The notes under the pieces were generated by a model. It searched no databases, was not told the origin of the DNA, and saw nothing but the letters and a program-made list of their open reading frames with translations. Below, piece after piece: positions 11,109-22,291 of a stretch of 64,000 bases of DNA. Both the position numbers and the translations under genes were made by a program. Position 1 is the stretch's first letter. Each line of letters begins with the position of its first letter. The stretch is taken from positions 3,108,501 through 3,172,500 of the forward strand of contig SMSO01000034.1 of the NCBI GenBank assembly GCA_004764695.1, given 5' to 3'. This stretch comes from Schizochytrium sp. TIO01 (taxonomy: Eukaryota > Sar > Bigyra > Thraustochytrida > Thraustochytriidae).

Positions 11109-12070
11109 AGGAGGTTGCGGATCTCCCTTCTTCCCAGCCCTCGCCTGGTTAGCTGTTTTCTGCCCACCGCTCTTGAGCAGGAGCTAGGTACCTGGGTAGT
11201 ATGTGTTTCTTCAGCCCGTTTTTTTGTTGCAGACCACCAACTTGTTTCTCAAGCTAGACGTCACATTTGACTACCTACATTGTTGTTGTAATACTAAAGA
11301 AATCTGCGCTGCCTATTTTAATTGTGAGCTGCAGCTTCCACGGATTCTGTTGAACTTTGCTTTGCTTTGCTTCGCTTGCTTTGTAGGGACCCTGCAGACG
11401 AGTGAAAGCTTAGAAGAGTGAGTACCTAGGTAACCACCATCTCATGTTGCCTCTTAAGCACGCACGCCCGCCATTTCTGACCAAGAAATCCAAGAAATGC
11501 ACATTATAATGAAAACCAAAATGAAAAAAAAGGTGACGATTCACAAACGCTCAAAGTTGCGCAAGTCGCTCCAAACACAGCACCCACGCTATCTTCTTCT
11601 CATCAGCAGAACCCAACGATCGAGCTACTCCGCCACAGTTTCACAACCTTTGCAACCAGCTCCACACCAGCTTTTATCAAGTCGGGTGCTGCGTTGACAA
11701 ACATGCAACTGAGCCCTGCGTTATTTCGTTCCGCAACCCCCGAACAACCGTTTCACGAAACCCTGTCCATCCGCCGCTTGGATATTTATTCCACAATCAA
11801 TCAGCTCTCTGCAGCCTTTGTTGAAGCCCTCCCTTGCAGCGGTTCCTCCGCAGAAGCCCGAGCTTCTTGGCTGCTGCGGCCTCTCGAGGGCGTCTGCAGG
11901 CAGGCAGGCAGGCAGAGCAGGCTCTCCGCGCCAGGTCTCGGCCTGGAGGCAAAGCAGAATTGGCTAAAATGGTGAAATGAGAAGGAAAGAAAACATCGAA
12001 GAAGAAAAAGAAAGAAAGATAATAAAGCCTCAATGGACATACATACATAACAGATAACAGAACTTTTAAA

Positions 12071-12084
12071 GAAAAAGAAAGAAA

Positions 12085-12115
<31 letters not shown>

Positions 12116-12126
12116 AAAAAAAAAAA
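12071..12126 (+). repeat. (AAAG)n with poly-A end
   Basis: About ten imperfect GAAA units followed by 14 A's. Confidence 0.95.
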
Positions 12127-12260
12127 ACTGTAAAGCTTCAATGACAATGATAGTGCTAGCAGTGGGTAGATAAGAGGTAGTAGGCAATCGATTCATGCAA
12201 TAGATCGAAAGACAGAAAGTTTGCGAGGTTAGTTATCCTTCATGACCGTCGCGAGTTCTG

Positions 12261-12298
12261 TTTATTTATTCATTTATTTATTTATTTATTTATTTATT
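12261..12298 (+). repeat. (ATTT)n microsatellite
   Basis: About nine TTTA units with one TTCA variant. Confidence 0.95.
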
Positions 12299-12767
12299 AG
12301 CTTGCTGGGCTTATCCTGTTTGATGGCTTGCCTCTGCTTGCTTGCTTTCTATTGAGCGTACCGACTCATGATATATATATGGTTTGTTTGCGAGACCACG
12401 AGTTCTGCGATAATATGGCGGCACTCGAATCCAGTCAATGAGCGCCTACCACCTTCTACCACCCACATACCACTTATTAAGACAGGCCATAACTCCATTA
12501 CTCTCTATCTTCTCTTTCTCCTATTAATTAAAGTTAACATTAAATTCACAATATAAAATACAATAAACTAAACTAAGCTAAAACTAAAATACAATAAACC
12601 ATGAACAAACTTGTCTCCACAAGAGAAATGAATGAATCAGCAGTAGACGGGAGGGCAGGCTCCTTTTGAGGACGAGAGACCGAACCACCGTCACAGCCCA
12701 AGTACCGCACGTCACAGTGAAACAGTGCCTTCAACAAACCACAATCAAACAGTATCCAGAGCAATGC

Positions 12768-12812
12768 ATCGATCAATCCATCAATCCATCAATCCATCAA
12801 TCAATCCATCAA
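12768..12812 (+). repeat. (AATCCATC)n repeat
   Basis: Octamer/tetramer mixture ATCAATCC repeated about five times. A GATA-rich tract (about 12850-12890) and a (TATG) run follow shortly after. Confidence 0.9.
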
Positions 12813-13011
12813 TACACAAATGAACTAAAAAGAAGTGCGTAGTATCTATAAATAGATATCTCTCTATATATAGATAGATAGATATACGTATGTATGTATT
12901 ATGAAGTACCAGAATGGAGAAAAGATATTGAATGTCCCATGTTTACGAATCACAGCCTAATCGAAGGAATCGCTCTTTCGCTCACCCGCTCTCCCTCCTC
13001 CCCCAGCGGGT

Positions 13012-13065
13012 GCAGACAGACAGACAGACAGACAGGCAGACAGAAAGAAAGACAGACAGACAGAG
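13012..13065 (+). repeat. (AGAC)n microsatellite
   Basis: About thirteen AGAC units with GGC and AAAG interruptions, abutting a GC-rich islet on the right. Confidence 0.95.
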
Positions 13066-13271
13066 CGCCGCCGCGGCAGCAGCCTCTCCGCCCCCGAAGA
13101 GCAGCCTCCGCGAGCTTCGCAGAAGGCACTGCGCTCATCGCCTCTTTCGCTCTTTGGATTGATTCTTCAGTGAAATCAATCGTCGCCGCCATTTTATCCC
13201 AGCCGTAGGCCTCAGTAGCCGATCCCTACGCGGCCGCCGCTACTGTAGAGCAAACCCGATAGCCTACAGTG

Positions 13272-13347
13272 GCGCTCCACCCGCAAGTGAACAATGCGCG
13301 CTCCACAGTGGGCTATTCTCGCTGCAAGTGGAGAATCGGCGCTTCCC
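13272..13347 (+). repeat. Alternating GCGCTCCAC / GCAAGTGRASAAT short repeats
   Basis: GCGCTCCAC occurs at 13272-13280 and 13298-13306, and as GCGCTTCCC at 13339-13347. Between them GCAAGTGAACAAT starts at 13283 and GCAAGTGGAGAAT at 13324. The arrangement is an imperfect direct repeat of two alternating modules inside a GC-rich islet. Confidence 0.6.
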
Positions 13348-13653
13348 GCGATCCTGAGAGACAGCCTTAGGCCCAGCTATGCTAAACGTTAGCACTGGGC
13401 AGAGAACCTTGGACTGCGGAGGGGTGCCGACCGCTGAGTTGATAGGTAGGCGCGAATATGGGCGCCAAGAGAGATTTGATGGATGAAGATATGGAAAGCA
13501 GTCGAAGATCGACGTGACGATGGAAACCGCGGCGAAGAGGAGCGCTGCGGCTGCAGGAGGACTGACTGCCTAAGCGCCTCTCTGCCTCTCTGCCTGCCTG
13601 CGTGCGTGCGGGAGCTGCGTCGCCTCGCGAGAGCTTAGGCCTGCGAAGCCTTC

Positions 13654-13673
13654 AGTCTGTCTGTCTGTCTGTC
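13654..13673 (+). repeat. (CTGT)n microsatellite
   Basis: Five units at the right edge of a GC-rich islet. Confidence 0.9.
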
Positions 13674-13742
13674 ATTCATAGCGGTATCTATTTCCTTATT
13701 TCTGTCTGTATTTCTTCTTTTGATTGTTTGATTATTTGATTA

Positions 13743-13786
13743 TTTGTTTGTTTGTTTGTTTGTTTGTTTGTTTGTTTGTTTGTTTA
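13743..13786 (+). repeat. (TTTG)n microsatellite
   Basis: About ten perfect units. Confidence 0.95.
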
Positions 13787-15383
13787 GTTGATTGTTAAAG
13801 TTATCTGTTCTGATGATGTCACGTTTCCGCTTTGGGAAACGAAGGAAAGGAAAGCGAAGAGGTGAACGAACGTGAAGAACAGACTTTTCATTTTGCGCGG
13901 TTGTTATAAGGGTGAGAGAGGGAGAGAGAGAGAGATACTATCGAGCGTATGGGAATATGGGAGGGCTAGCGAGTGCGTAGGTGGTGATACCTGTAGTATG
14001 TTGCATGGATAAGTAAGTAAGTATTTCTTTCTTTCTTTCTTTCGAATAGAATTGAATTCGTTTCTATCACTTATCATATCACTATCATGGAGTGAAAGGA
14101 AATAAAAGAAATGACAGAAATGAAAAACAATTAAAAATAAAATAAAATAAAGAATAATTATAATTATGTGTATTTGAACAACAGATCAAAATAGATAAAG
14201 GAGAAAGAGCAGCAGCGGCAGCAGCAGCAAATTCGGGCAGCAGCGCGTCCTCTGCCTGCCGCGAGGAGCCCCGCGGCCGAAGCGAGCGCCCGAGACGACG
14301 CGCAAGGCGGATTATACCCCTGCCACTGCTGGCTTGCACCGCTGCAAAGCCGATCGTCGCCGCATTAGGCCTCCATCGCACAGAAGCCACGCCCAGACCG
14401 CCGGAGGGAAGCGCTGCCCAGCAGCGCCAGGACGCAGACAACGCCAGCCGGCGAGAACACGGGCAGGAGAGAGAGAATAGGACTGGAGCCAGGATACCGC
14501 CGAGACCGACAGAGGAATACCGTTGCTGCGGAGAAGCGACGTCCGTAAGCGATTTCCTCAGTGACTCCTGTTTCGCGCGTTCTTTTCTTTGCTCTCGATA
14601 TTTTTCTTATTATTTCCTGTTTCTGTTTAGATAGATACTAAGCAGAGTTATAATTCCGACGACACAGACACTTACATAAAACGCGCAAGGCACAGTTTTA
14701 CAGGTACGGCGTGGAGGTCTGTCAGACTCACTGACGTCTGAATAGGCGTGGATCGTGGCTATTTCCCGTGTGCTTTGCTGGGAGGGTGAATTGCTGCTTG
14801 GATTCTTCATATCTGGATCTTGGCAATTTAGTTTCTTTGGAAACCAAGAGCGGTGCTGAAAGTTCAGGACTGCTGAGAAAGACAGTTTGTGTACCGTGTC
14901 TACGTCACTTTACCAGAAAGCAAGGTCAAATCCCTGTGCAAATAGTTTCTTGCAGAATTGCCTTCTTGCTTCCATATTAACGTAGTAGCAAAAAAAAACG
15001 CAGATCGAATCCAAAGGAGCATTGCAGTCGCTTGTCAAAGTCAAGAACAACAACGTGGACTTCATCAACATTTATTTACGTATTTGCTTACTTAGTATTA
15101 TAACTATAGCACTGACGTGAGCAAAATTAGCGCCCCGTATCCAGTTTCCTGACAACATAAAGACGGTTCACGGTCTCACATTGTACGAGTGGAGAGAGTC
15201 ATTGCACTCCTTCGCTCCCTCAATTAATACCTTTTATTCTAGCTGGCACTGTTCTCCAAAGGAGTTTCGCGATCCGGTTGGGCGACGCGAGCTATCTCGC
15301 TTCGCTAACCCGGTTGTTCACGTAGCAAAATCAGCAAGCAGGCGCAGGACGAGAGCAGCGCCGGGTGGGCCGGCGTCGTGAGG

Positions 15384-16997
15384 ATGTTTGGAGGATTTCG
15401 TAAAAAAGATAAGAACAAGGCGAGCCGCCAAGCTGCTGCAGCTGCTGCCGCAGCCAACAGCAGCAGTGGTAGCAGCAGCAGTAGCAGCAGCAGCACTGCC
15501 GCGAACAACACAGCATCGAATAGTGGTAGTAGCACTGGACGCACTTCATCTCCCAAAGTCAGCCATAGCAGCGGAAAGGGGGCGGGCGGGCCGACCCCTC
15601 ACTCGTCAAGTGGATCTGGCCCGGCGCACCTTGGGGGCTACGCGAACACATCTAGTTCCAATGGGAGCGCTGGTGGAGAAGATCGCTTCTCTGGGCTTAC
15701 CTTGCTGACGGCCATGTCCTTGAAGGACGTGAACTCAAGCGAGCAGCCGCGACTCTTTATGCGACACCTCAAGCTCTGCCACGAGACCTTTGACTTTCAT
15801 GAATTCACACGTCTCAAAGAAAAAGAGGCCAAGCGCCTACTGCTCCTTGGCCTTGTGGACTTCATGAACAATCCAAACACCCACATTCACGAATACATGT
15901 TTCCTGACATTATAAGTATGGTTAGCGCCAATCTCTTCCGTGCCCTTCCACCAGCCAATGACACCTGGGGTGACGAGGAGGACGAGCCATACTTGGAGAG
16001 CACATGGCCTCACCTTCAGATTGTATACGAATTTCTCTTGCGGTTCGTCGTGTCCAGCGACGTGGAGCCCAAGCCAGCGAAAAAATATATTTCGCACGCG
16101 TTTGTGCTGCAGCTTCTTGGTCTCTTCAACTCGGAGGATATTCGTGAGCGGGACTACCTCAAAACTATTCTTCATCGGATTTATGGCAAATTCATGGCCT
16201 TGCGCGCGTTCATCCGTAAAGCTATCGCTAATATCTTTCTCAGCTGCATCTACTTCGAGGATCACCACAATGGTATTGCCGAACTTCTCGAAATCCTTGG
16301 TAGCATCATTAATGGATTTGCCTTACCTCTCAAGCCGGAGCACAAAAGGTTTCTCACTACCTGTCTCATCCCGCTGCATAAGGTGCGTGGCCTAACCAAC
16401 TTCCAGCAACAACTTGAGTACTGCGTGACACAGTTTGTTGAAAAGGACAACAAAATGGCTGAACCTGTGGTGAAGGGTCTCCTACGATTCTGGCCTGAAG
16501 TCAATTCACCCAAGCAGGTTCAGTTCCTCCATGAGCTCGAAGAGATTCTCGAGCTTATTCAATTACCTGAGTTCCGTACCATCCAGGTTCCCTTGTTTCG
16601 CCGAGTGGCAATGTGTCTAGAATCTCAACACTTTCAAGTTGCGGAGCGAACTCTTTTGCTTTGGAACAATGACTATTTGTTCACCCTCGTCACCCAAAAT
16701 CGCCGAGAGATTTTGCCTATCGTTTACGATGTGCTCAAACGCAACAGTGACGCCCACTGGAACTCCAACGTACAGCTTCTATCAGAAAACGTCCTCAAGG
16801 CCTTCCAAGATACGGATAAACAGTTCTACGATGAGGTGGCTCGCGCATCGAAGGCTGCAGCTGAGAATAAGGCCCGTGCCTCTGTACAGCGCACCGAGTT
16901 GTGGGAACAATTTACCGAGCAAGCTGCAGCGGCCGATTCTGCAAAAGCTCACGCTGACCCTGCAAGCGCACCCGCTGCTCCCGCCGCAGCGTCATGA
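15384..16997 (+). CDS. PP2A regulatory B subunit, B56 (B') family
   Basis: An intronless 537-residue protein. B56 subunits bind the PP2A A/C core and recruit LxxIxE-motif substrates. The canonical pseudo-HEAT core spans about residues 105-485, with the near-invariant blocks EEDEPYLESTWPHLQ, RERDYLKTILHRIYGKF, LRAFIRK, HHNGIAELLEILGSIINGF and HFQVAERTLLLWNN. The HRIYGKF and RAFIRK segments carry the residues that form the LxxIxE pocket in human B56. The first ~95 residues are low-complexity: Ala8, long Ser runs and Gly/Ser, encoded by AGC/GCT/GCA repeats (15437-15510). I start at ATG 15384; a GTG six bases upstream is not a plausible eukaryotic start. The tail is Ala/Pro-rich. Confidence 0.96.
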   Translation: MFGGFRKKDKNKASRQAAAAAAAANSSSGSSSSSSSSTAANNTASNSGSSTGRTSSPKVSHSSGKGAGGPTPHSSSGSGPAHLGGYANTSSSNGSAGGEDRFSGLTLLTAMSLKDVNSSEQPRLFMRHLKLCHETFDFHEFTRLKEKEAKRLLLLGLVDFMNNPNTHIHEYMFPDIISMVSANLFRALPPANDTWGDEEDEPYLESTWPHLQIVYEFLLRFVVSSDVEPKPAKKYISHAFVLQLLGLFNSEDIRERDYLKTILHRIYGKFMALRAFIRKAIANIFLSCIYFEDHHNGIAELLEILGSIINGFALPLKPEHKRFLTTCLIPLHKVRGLTNFQQQLEYCVTQFVEKDNKMAEPVVKGLLRFWPEVNSPKQVQFLHELEEILELIQLPEFRTIQVPLFRRVAMCLESQHFQVAERTLLLWNNDYLFTLVTQNRREILPIVYDVLKRNSDAHWNSNVQLLSENVLKAFQDTDKQFYDEVARASKAAAENKARASVQRTELWEQFTEQAAAADSAKAHADPASAPAAPAAAS

Positions 16998-17315
16998 ATA
17001 GTGCAAAACCTATTTTTGTTTCGCCTGATATTCTGGCGAACCCCTTTTCCTTCTCTTCAAATCTCGTGGAATGCAAAATACAATACCCCAATATATAATG
17101 TTGCCTGCCATAACTTCAACTCAACCTCTCACCAGAAACCACATCACCTCACCTCACTCGACCTAGCAATAACATAGTATACGCTTTGGTAAAGCCCACA
17201 TGATGCTCTCGGCAGCATCTGTTTCTCATGACATAGCAGGTACAACTGCTTTCTCCTCCAACGTGTAACAGGGACTACTGTGAGATTCTGACCTCATGTT
17301 TTCTCTTTTTTGTTT

Positions 17316-17334
17316 GGGGGGGGGGGGGGGGGGG
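17316..17334 (+). repeat. Homopolymer G19
   Basis: Nineteen uninterrupted G's, about 320 bp downstream of the B56 stop codon. A matching C-rich run (CCACCCCCACCCCCCCC) lies at about 17484-17500. Confidence 0.95.
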
Positions 17335-17689
17335 CATTTGGTTTTGTGAGCGATGCTAGTACTTCCCAATCGAGTACATTCTCACCAAATTCTCCCATCA
17401 CTGGTCCAATACAAGTGAGCTTGGCAGTCTTGTAGATAGACGCCTACGCTTCCCACTTACCTTCCAGTTGTCTGTCTCATTCTCCACCCCCACCCCCCCC
17501 AAAACGCGGCAGCTTTTTCAAATCTTTACCATTATATTTTTGTTTTTGACATCGCCGACATTCTTTGGCAAAGGCAAAGACTCATAGTACAATCGTTCTA
17601 GGAAGGTCAGGTCCCAGGTTTTATTGCTGTTGGTTGCTCCTTTTGTTGTTTTTTGTGCAGAATGAAGTGATGATTGATTGATGATGATT

Positions 17690-17722
17690 CTTTTTTTTTT
17701 CTTTCTTTCTTTCTTTCTTTCT
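17690..17722 (+). repeat. T11 and (CTTT)n
   Basis: Poly-T followed by five CTTT units and CTCC. Confidence 0.9.
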
Positions 17723-19424
17723 CCCCACCCCTCTCAATCTGTTGTTGACGCTCCTCCTATTGGCTGACGCTGTTGTGGAACACACAAAGTTTGTAACACT
17801 TTTGCGGCAGCAGTTCTAAAGAGGCAGTCTTGCCATCGTCAAGCAAATCAAATCTTCTATATTGTTTGTAATCTTTTCATGTGTGAAGTATGCAGCATGA
17901 TGAAATTAAGAAGAATAAGTTTAAGAACCAGAAGCACGTTGGTTTCTCCTTTCGTCTCGTATACAGGAACAAAAACTTGTTAGCATTTACTAATTCCCTC
18001 ACTTGAAAGCAACCAGAAAACTGCCTAGACATATATCTATGCAAACTAACTTGGGCTACATTTTAAGATCCCAGTTGTTCCTGTATACCAAATTGGATGG
18101 TTTCGTAAAGTTGGCACGGAGGAGTCAATGGTATTAAACCAGTAGCATATCATGGGGAGTAGGTACTTTGGTTGTGGTTGAAGCAAGTCCGCTTAATTAA
18201 TGACCCTTCAGGAACCCGTTGTGACGTAGCAGCTTGCCGCCTCTTACGTTGTTGTCTCTGTTGTGTGACATATTAAACCAAACTAATTCAGAAGCTTAAG
18301 ACTAGGTTCTGGATAATGCCAATATACGTTCCAAAGAAGGGGCTTACACAACAGCAAGTTCTCCTACTAATAGATAACAGCAATCGCTGACCCCTAACTT
18401 AAAAAGAGATCACCATTGTGTTTCCAAGTGTTCTTCTGTGCACACATTAACGCAGGAGGCTGGATCGGGCCACACCATTCATACTTCGTCTTCCGCACCC
18501 TTGACCATCACAGGCAAGTAAGTCAGACTGACCCAGTTTACATGAAGTGCAGGTATTATCTTGGACTTCATGATGTTTGGCACTGCACAAGTCCACCACA
18601 GAACCCAAGTCAAACGTAAGGTCCTTGTCTCTTATCGACGATCACATGCGGCTTGTTGTAAGGAAGCTCCTAGATCGTCCATTTGCTCGCTTCCATTGAT
18701 AAAACCCAACTCCAAGCCCTCCACATGAATCGCGAACTTTGTCGGCGCCGTCCACAAGCCCTGGCTACTTAGATTCATCCGCAAGAGGGTGTGCGGCTGA
18801 GAAAGTATCACGAACTCCTCAGTGAACTTTATAGAGGCGCCATAAATGACTTAACATGGCAGTAATGAACCTGATTTTTGTTCAATCGGAAAAACGTGTG
18901 CACACCACATATAATATAACATAACATTACTGCTGCAATGTAGTGTAGTGCACTCCCGCCCGCCTCGCGAGAGCGACTGCACCCGGCCTCCAAGCCTCCT
19001 CTCCGCCATAAAGTTGTCGTCGGCTGCAGCGGAGTCTGGACAGCCCAGCTACGCTCACAGGCGTTCAAGCAGCAAGGACTGCGGCCACGCCCTCGAGGAC
19101 GGCCTCGCCAGCACCAGAGTCCACGCTGGCGATGCTCCGTTTCATTCCATTCCATTCCTGTTTTCGCTGAGTTTGTTTTTATTGTTTGTATTATTGTTAT
19201 TATTTGCTTAACTTAAAATTAATTAGATGAAAAAAATAGAAAATAGAAAATGAAGGTTTATTCATTTGCACACCATTGTATTATTGGTGAATATGGAGGA
19301 AGTACCGCATAATACTTTATTCATAAAAGTTTTAATTGAAATGATACATTGACTACAACAGAAGATAAAGTCATAAAGGAGACGAAAGCACTTTTTTGGC
19401 GTCCGTTGAGAGTTTTAGATGATG

Positions 19425-19451
19425 TCACTCATTCACTCACTCACTCACTCA
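19425..19451 (+). repeat. (ACTC)n microsatellite
   Basis: CACTCATTCACTCACTCAC-type tract of about six units. Confidence 0.9.
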
Positions 19452-21064
19452 CGCACTCTCAGGCCGAAGAAGAGCCCAGTGCAAGCTCAGGGATGGCGCA
19501 ATACGTTTCACGGCGTGAGTTTGGCAATGGCACTTGGTGTAGGCTGCGTTTAATGATAACCCAAAGAGGTGTTTGTTTCCGAGAGCTCACTCCGAGTTTC
19601 ATCCTCGTTTTCATTTCGATCGCACTTCATTTCATTCGCTTTTAACCCCATTGGACAATGAGCTGAGATTAGAGTGGCATCGCTGTAATATGTACTTTCA
19701 AGAATTGGGTCCCTTGAAATCGGCCGCTATATCATTTCTTGCGGAGCAGCTTGAGAGACACGGCAGCCTCGCCAGAGGGGGCTTTATACGAACGGTATTC
19801 ATGGCGAAGAGCTCGTGGTACGTTGACTTGTGCTGCCTTTCGATTTGATTACAGGTCAACCCCCAAAAGGTTAAAGTCTTCTTATTAATTAAATAAAGCA
19901 ATATTAGATGAAGGGGAATAATAGGGAGGGTGAAATAGTTAAAAACAACAAACCAAAATGCATCAGCCAAGGGCACTTCGGAAAGCACAAACGAAATGCC
20001 CTTTTAAAGCGGATGAACAACCAACATTTGTTATTCACCACCGACAGATTCAAATGTCCTTTGGTTCATCTTAAGGTATCGTGACCCGCTCCGCCGCAGC
20101 TTTGAGGTCATTATTGGCTACGACGAACATGTAATAGCCATGCCATTCTATCTTTATATTTGTAAAAAAAGAGACAAGTGAAAACGGAATGTAAAACGTT
20201 CTTTGAATATGGAATCAAACTCGGCGTGGACGTGAGCTGCATTGCCCACCCTTCAAGGACGCCCTGCACGGGTATCGAACAGGCCCACGAGCTGTTTCTT
20301 GAATGCAAAAGGTCATTTCCTCAAACGTTTTCTTCATCGCCTGCCTGTCCGGGGACACTTGCGCAGCGTATCTTTTCTGATTTCTTGTTTTGTTTTTGTT
20401 TTTCCGAGTTTTCTTTTATAAACAAGATTAGAAAAGAGATTTGGACCATTTCAAAGGTAAAAGAAAGACAGAAGTGAAATGTGCAAGCCTACTCCTACGC
20501 AAAACGCTATGTGGGGTGATAGCAAGCCCAGGCTGATTTTACCCTTTAACTTTAAAGAAGTTCTCTCTCTCTCTCGCTCTTTCGCGCCTCTGGAGAGCGC
20601 CTAAAAGCCGCCCTGACAGGCCGAGCAGGGAGCATACTGCTGGCAAATGTAGGCCCCAAACGGCCTCAGAGTGAATCATAAATGGATCGATCGACCATTT
20701 CATAGCTTGGGAAATAAGTTGTTCACAATAGTATTCTAAAACTAAAATAAAAAATTATAGACCTTTCTTTTTGTATTCGTAGGAGTTCTGTTATTGTTTT
20801 CGATAGTAGTAGCGGTAGTAGTCACAGTAGCACATTGCGTATTAAAAAAAGCAAAGTGTTAGACAAGGTGGATCAGGAATAATGATCGATCAACAGACAA
20901 ACCCGAATCAAATCATCATCGTCCTGTGCTCGAAGGGGTGCTCGGACTTGGAGACGAGGCTAGGTAATTACACTGCGTTGCCCCACATTGCTCGTCCCGG
21001 AGCAAGTGCTTGGGTCTAAACCGGTCAAGGTTTTGTGTTTAAAGTAGACGCAACTCTTGGGACC

Positions 21065-22291
21065 ATGGGTGCACAAGAAGATGCGGTGCTAAACAAGGTG
21101 CTGGAAAAGCTCGACTCCATCTCGTCGAGGCTTGACCAGATTGAGAACAAGGTCGAGACGCAAGGCGAGGTCATGAAGGAGATGAACTCAGGAGTCGTTC
21201 GTCGTGCCATCAAATTCGGCACTCAAGATATTAACGATGCATGCGGTGTAGTCGCCGTAGGCACCAACGAGCTTATTGGCGAGTCTGGCCCTAAATCCCA
21301 GGCCGACGAGGCCAAGAAGCAGGACCGTCGCAAGCGTCAGGCTCTTGGAACCCACATGTTCACCGCATACCTTTTGGTGTACGTTGCCCTTATGATTGTT
21401 TCTGCCTTTGACCTTCTCCCTGTGATGGATTGGGAGGTCATGAAGTTTGACACTGCTGAGGTCGTTTCCGTATGGCTCCGTACCCACATGTGGGTGCCCT
21501 TTCTGCTCTGCTTCATCTACCTTGTAGTTATCTTCGGGATTCAGTACTACATGGAGGACAAGGCTGAGTTTGATCTTCGTAAGCCGCTTGCCGCCTGGAG
21601 CGCATTTCTTGCCATCTTCAGTGTTGGTGCTTCCATCCGCACTGTGCCTGTCCTCCTCAAGATGCTCTACGAGAAGGGAACTCATCACGTGCTTTGTGGT
21701 GACACCCGCCAGGACTGGGTAATTGATAACCCGGCTGGAGTGTGGACAATGGCCTTCATCTTTTCCAAGATCCCTGAGCTTATTGACACCCTCTTCATTG
21801 TGCTCCGCAAGCGCAAGCTCATTACTCTCCACTGGTACCACCACGTCACCGTGCTTCTCTTCTGCTGGCACGCCTGGGCCACTTTTGCCCTTACCGGCAT
21901 TGTCTTCGCCGCCATCAATGCTTCAGTGCATGCTATCATGTACGCGTACTATGCTTACACCGCTCTCGGATACCGCCCGACTGCCTATGCAATCTACATT
22001 ACTCTGATTCAGATTGCACAGATGGTTGTTGGCACTGCTGTTACCTTCTACATTGGCTACGACATGGCCTTTGTTACCCCCCAGCCGTTCCGTCTTGATA
22101 TGAAGCTCAACTGGGACCCGCTTGACAAGAACATCAACACTGAGCCTTCTTGCAAGGGCGCCAACTCCTCCAATGCTATCTTTGGTGTGATCATGTACGC
22201 CTCGTACTTGTACCTCTTTTGCCTCTTCTTCTACATGGCGTACCTTCGCCCCAAGACCAAGAAGACGACGGCCGCCAAGAAGACCGATTAA
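21065..22291 (+). CDS. ELO-family very-long-chain fatty acid elongase with N-terminal coiled coil
   Basis: An intronless 408-residue protein. ELO proteins are the ER condensing enzymes (3-ketoacyl-CoA synthases) that add two carbons from malonyl-CoA. The signature is complete: SKIPELIDTLFIVLRKR (234-250), the histidine box HWYHH (His256, 259, 260) and INASVHAIMYAYYAYTA (284-300). LHWYHHVTVLLFCWHAW resembles the ELOVL3/6 branch that acts on saturated or monounsaturated C16-C18 chains (inference). About seven hydrophobic segments span 100-388. The C-terminus ends KKTD, a KKxx ER-retrieval signal. Oddly, residues 1-95 form a hydrophilic extension; residues 8-40 look like a heptad coiled coil (LNKVLEKLDSISSRLDQIE). 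ELO proteins are usually 260-330 residues without it. I start at ATG 21065; an in-frame GTG lies 30 nt upstream. Confidence 0.93.
   Translation: MGAQEDAVLNKVLEKLDSISSRLDQIENKVETQGEVMKEMNSGVVRRAIKFGTQDINDACGVVAVGTNELIGESGPKSQADEAKKQDRRKRQALGTHMFTAYLLVYVALMIVSAFDLLPVMDWEVMKFDTAEVVSVWLRTHMWVPFLLCFIYLVVIFGIQYYMEDKAEFDLRKPLAAWSAFLAIFSVGASIRTVPVLLKMLYEKGTHHVLCGDTRQDWVIDNPAGVWTMAFIFSKIPELIDTLFIVLRKRKLITLHWYHHVTVLLFCWHAWATFALTGIVFAAINASVHAIMYAYYAYTALGYRPTAYAIYITLIQIAQMVVGTAVTFYIGYDMAFVTPQPFRLDMKLNWDPLDKNINTEPSCKGANSSNAIFGVIMYASYLYLFCLFFYMAYLRPKTKKTTAAKKTD

Larger units (their letters stand above)
11109..15383. other. 4.3 kb repeat-rich intergenic region
   Basis: This gap has the highest density of simple repeats in the window: (AAAG), (ATTT), (AATCCATC), (GATA), (AGAC), (CTGT), (TTTG), (AG) and (TTTC) tracts. 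GC-rich islets lie at about 11820-11955, 13060-13640 and 14190-14540. A short repeat cluster at 13272-13347 is listed separately. No ORF here has a recognisable domain. Confidence 0.6.
16998..21064. other. 4 kb intergenic region, no supported gene
   Basis: Holds the B56 3' UTR, a 19-G run at 17316-17334, a C-rich run at 17485-17500, (TTTC)n at about 17690-17722, a 14-bp inverted repeat (17959-17972 with 18075-18088), a GC-rich islet at about 18955-19135 and an (ACTC)n tract at 19425-19451. No ORF has a recognisable domain or clean coding texture. Confidence 0.6.

Noticed and set aside
21188-21871. 227-codon minus-strand ORF over the first elongase
   Set aside because: Antisense shadow of the ELO coding sequence; no recognisable motif.
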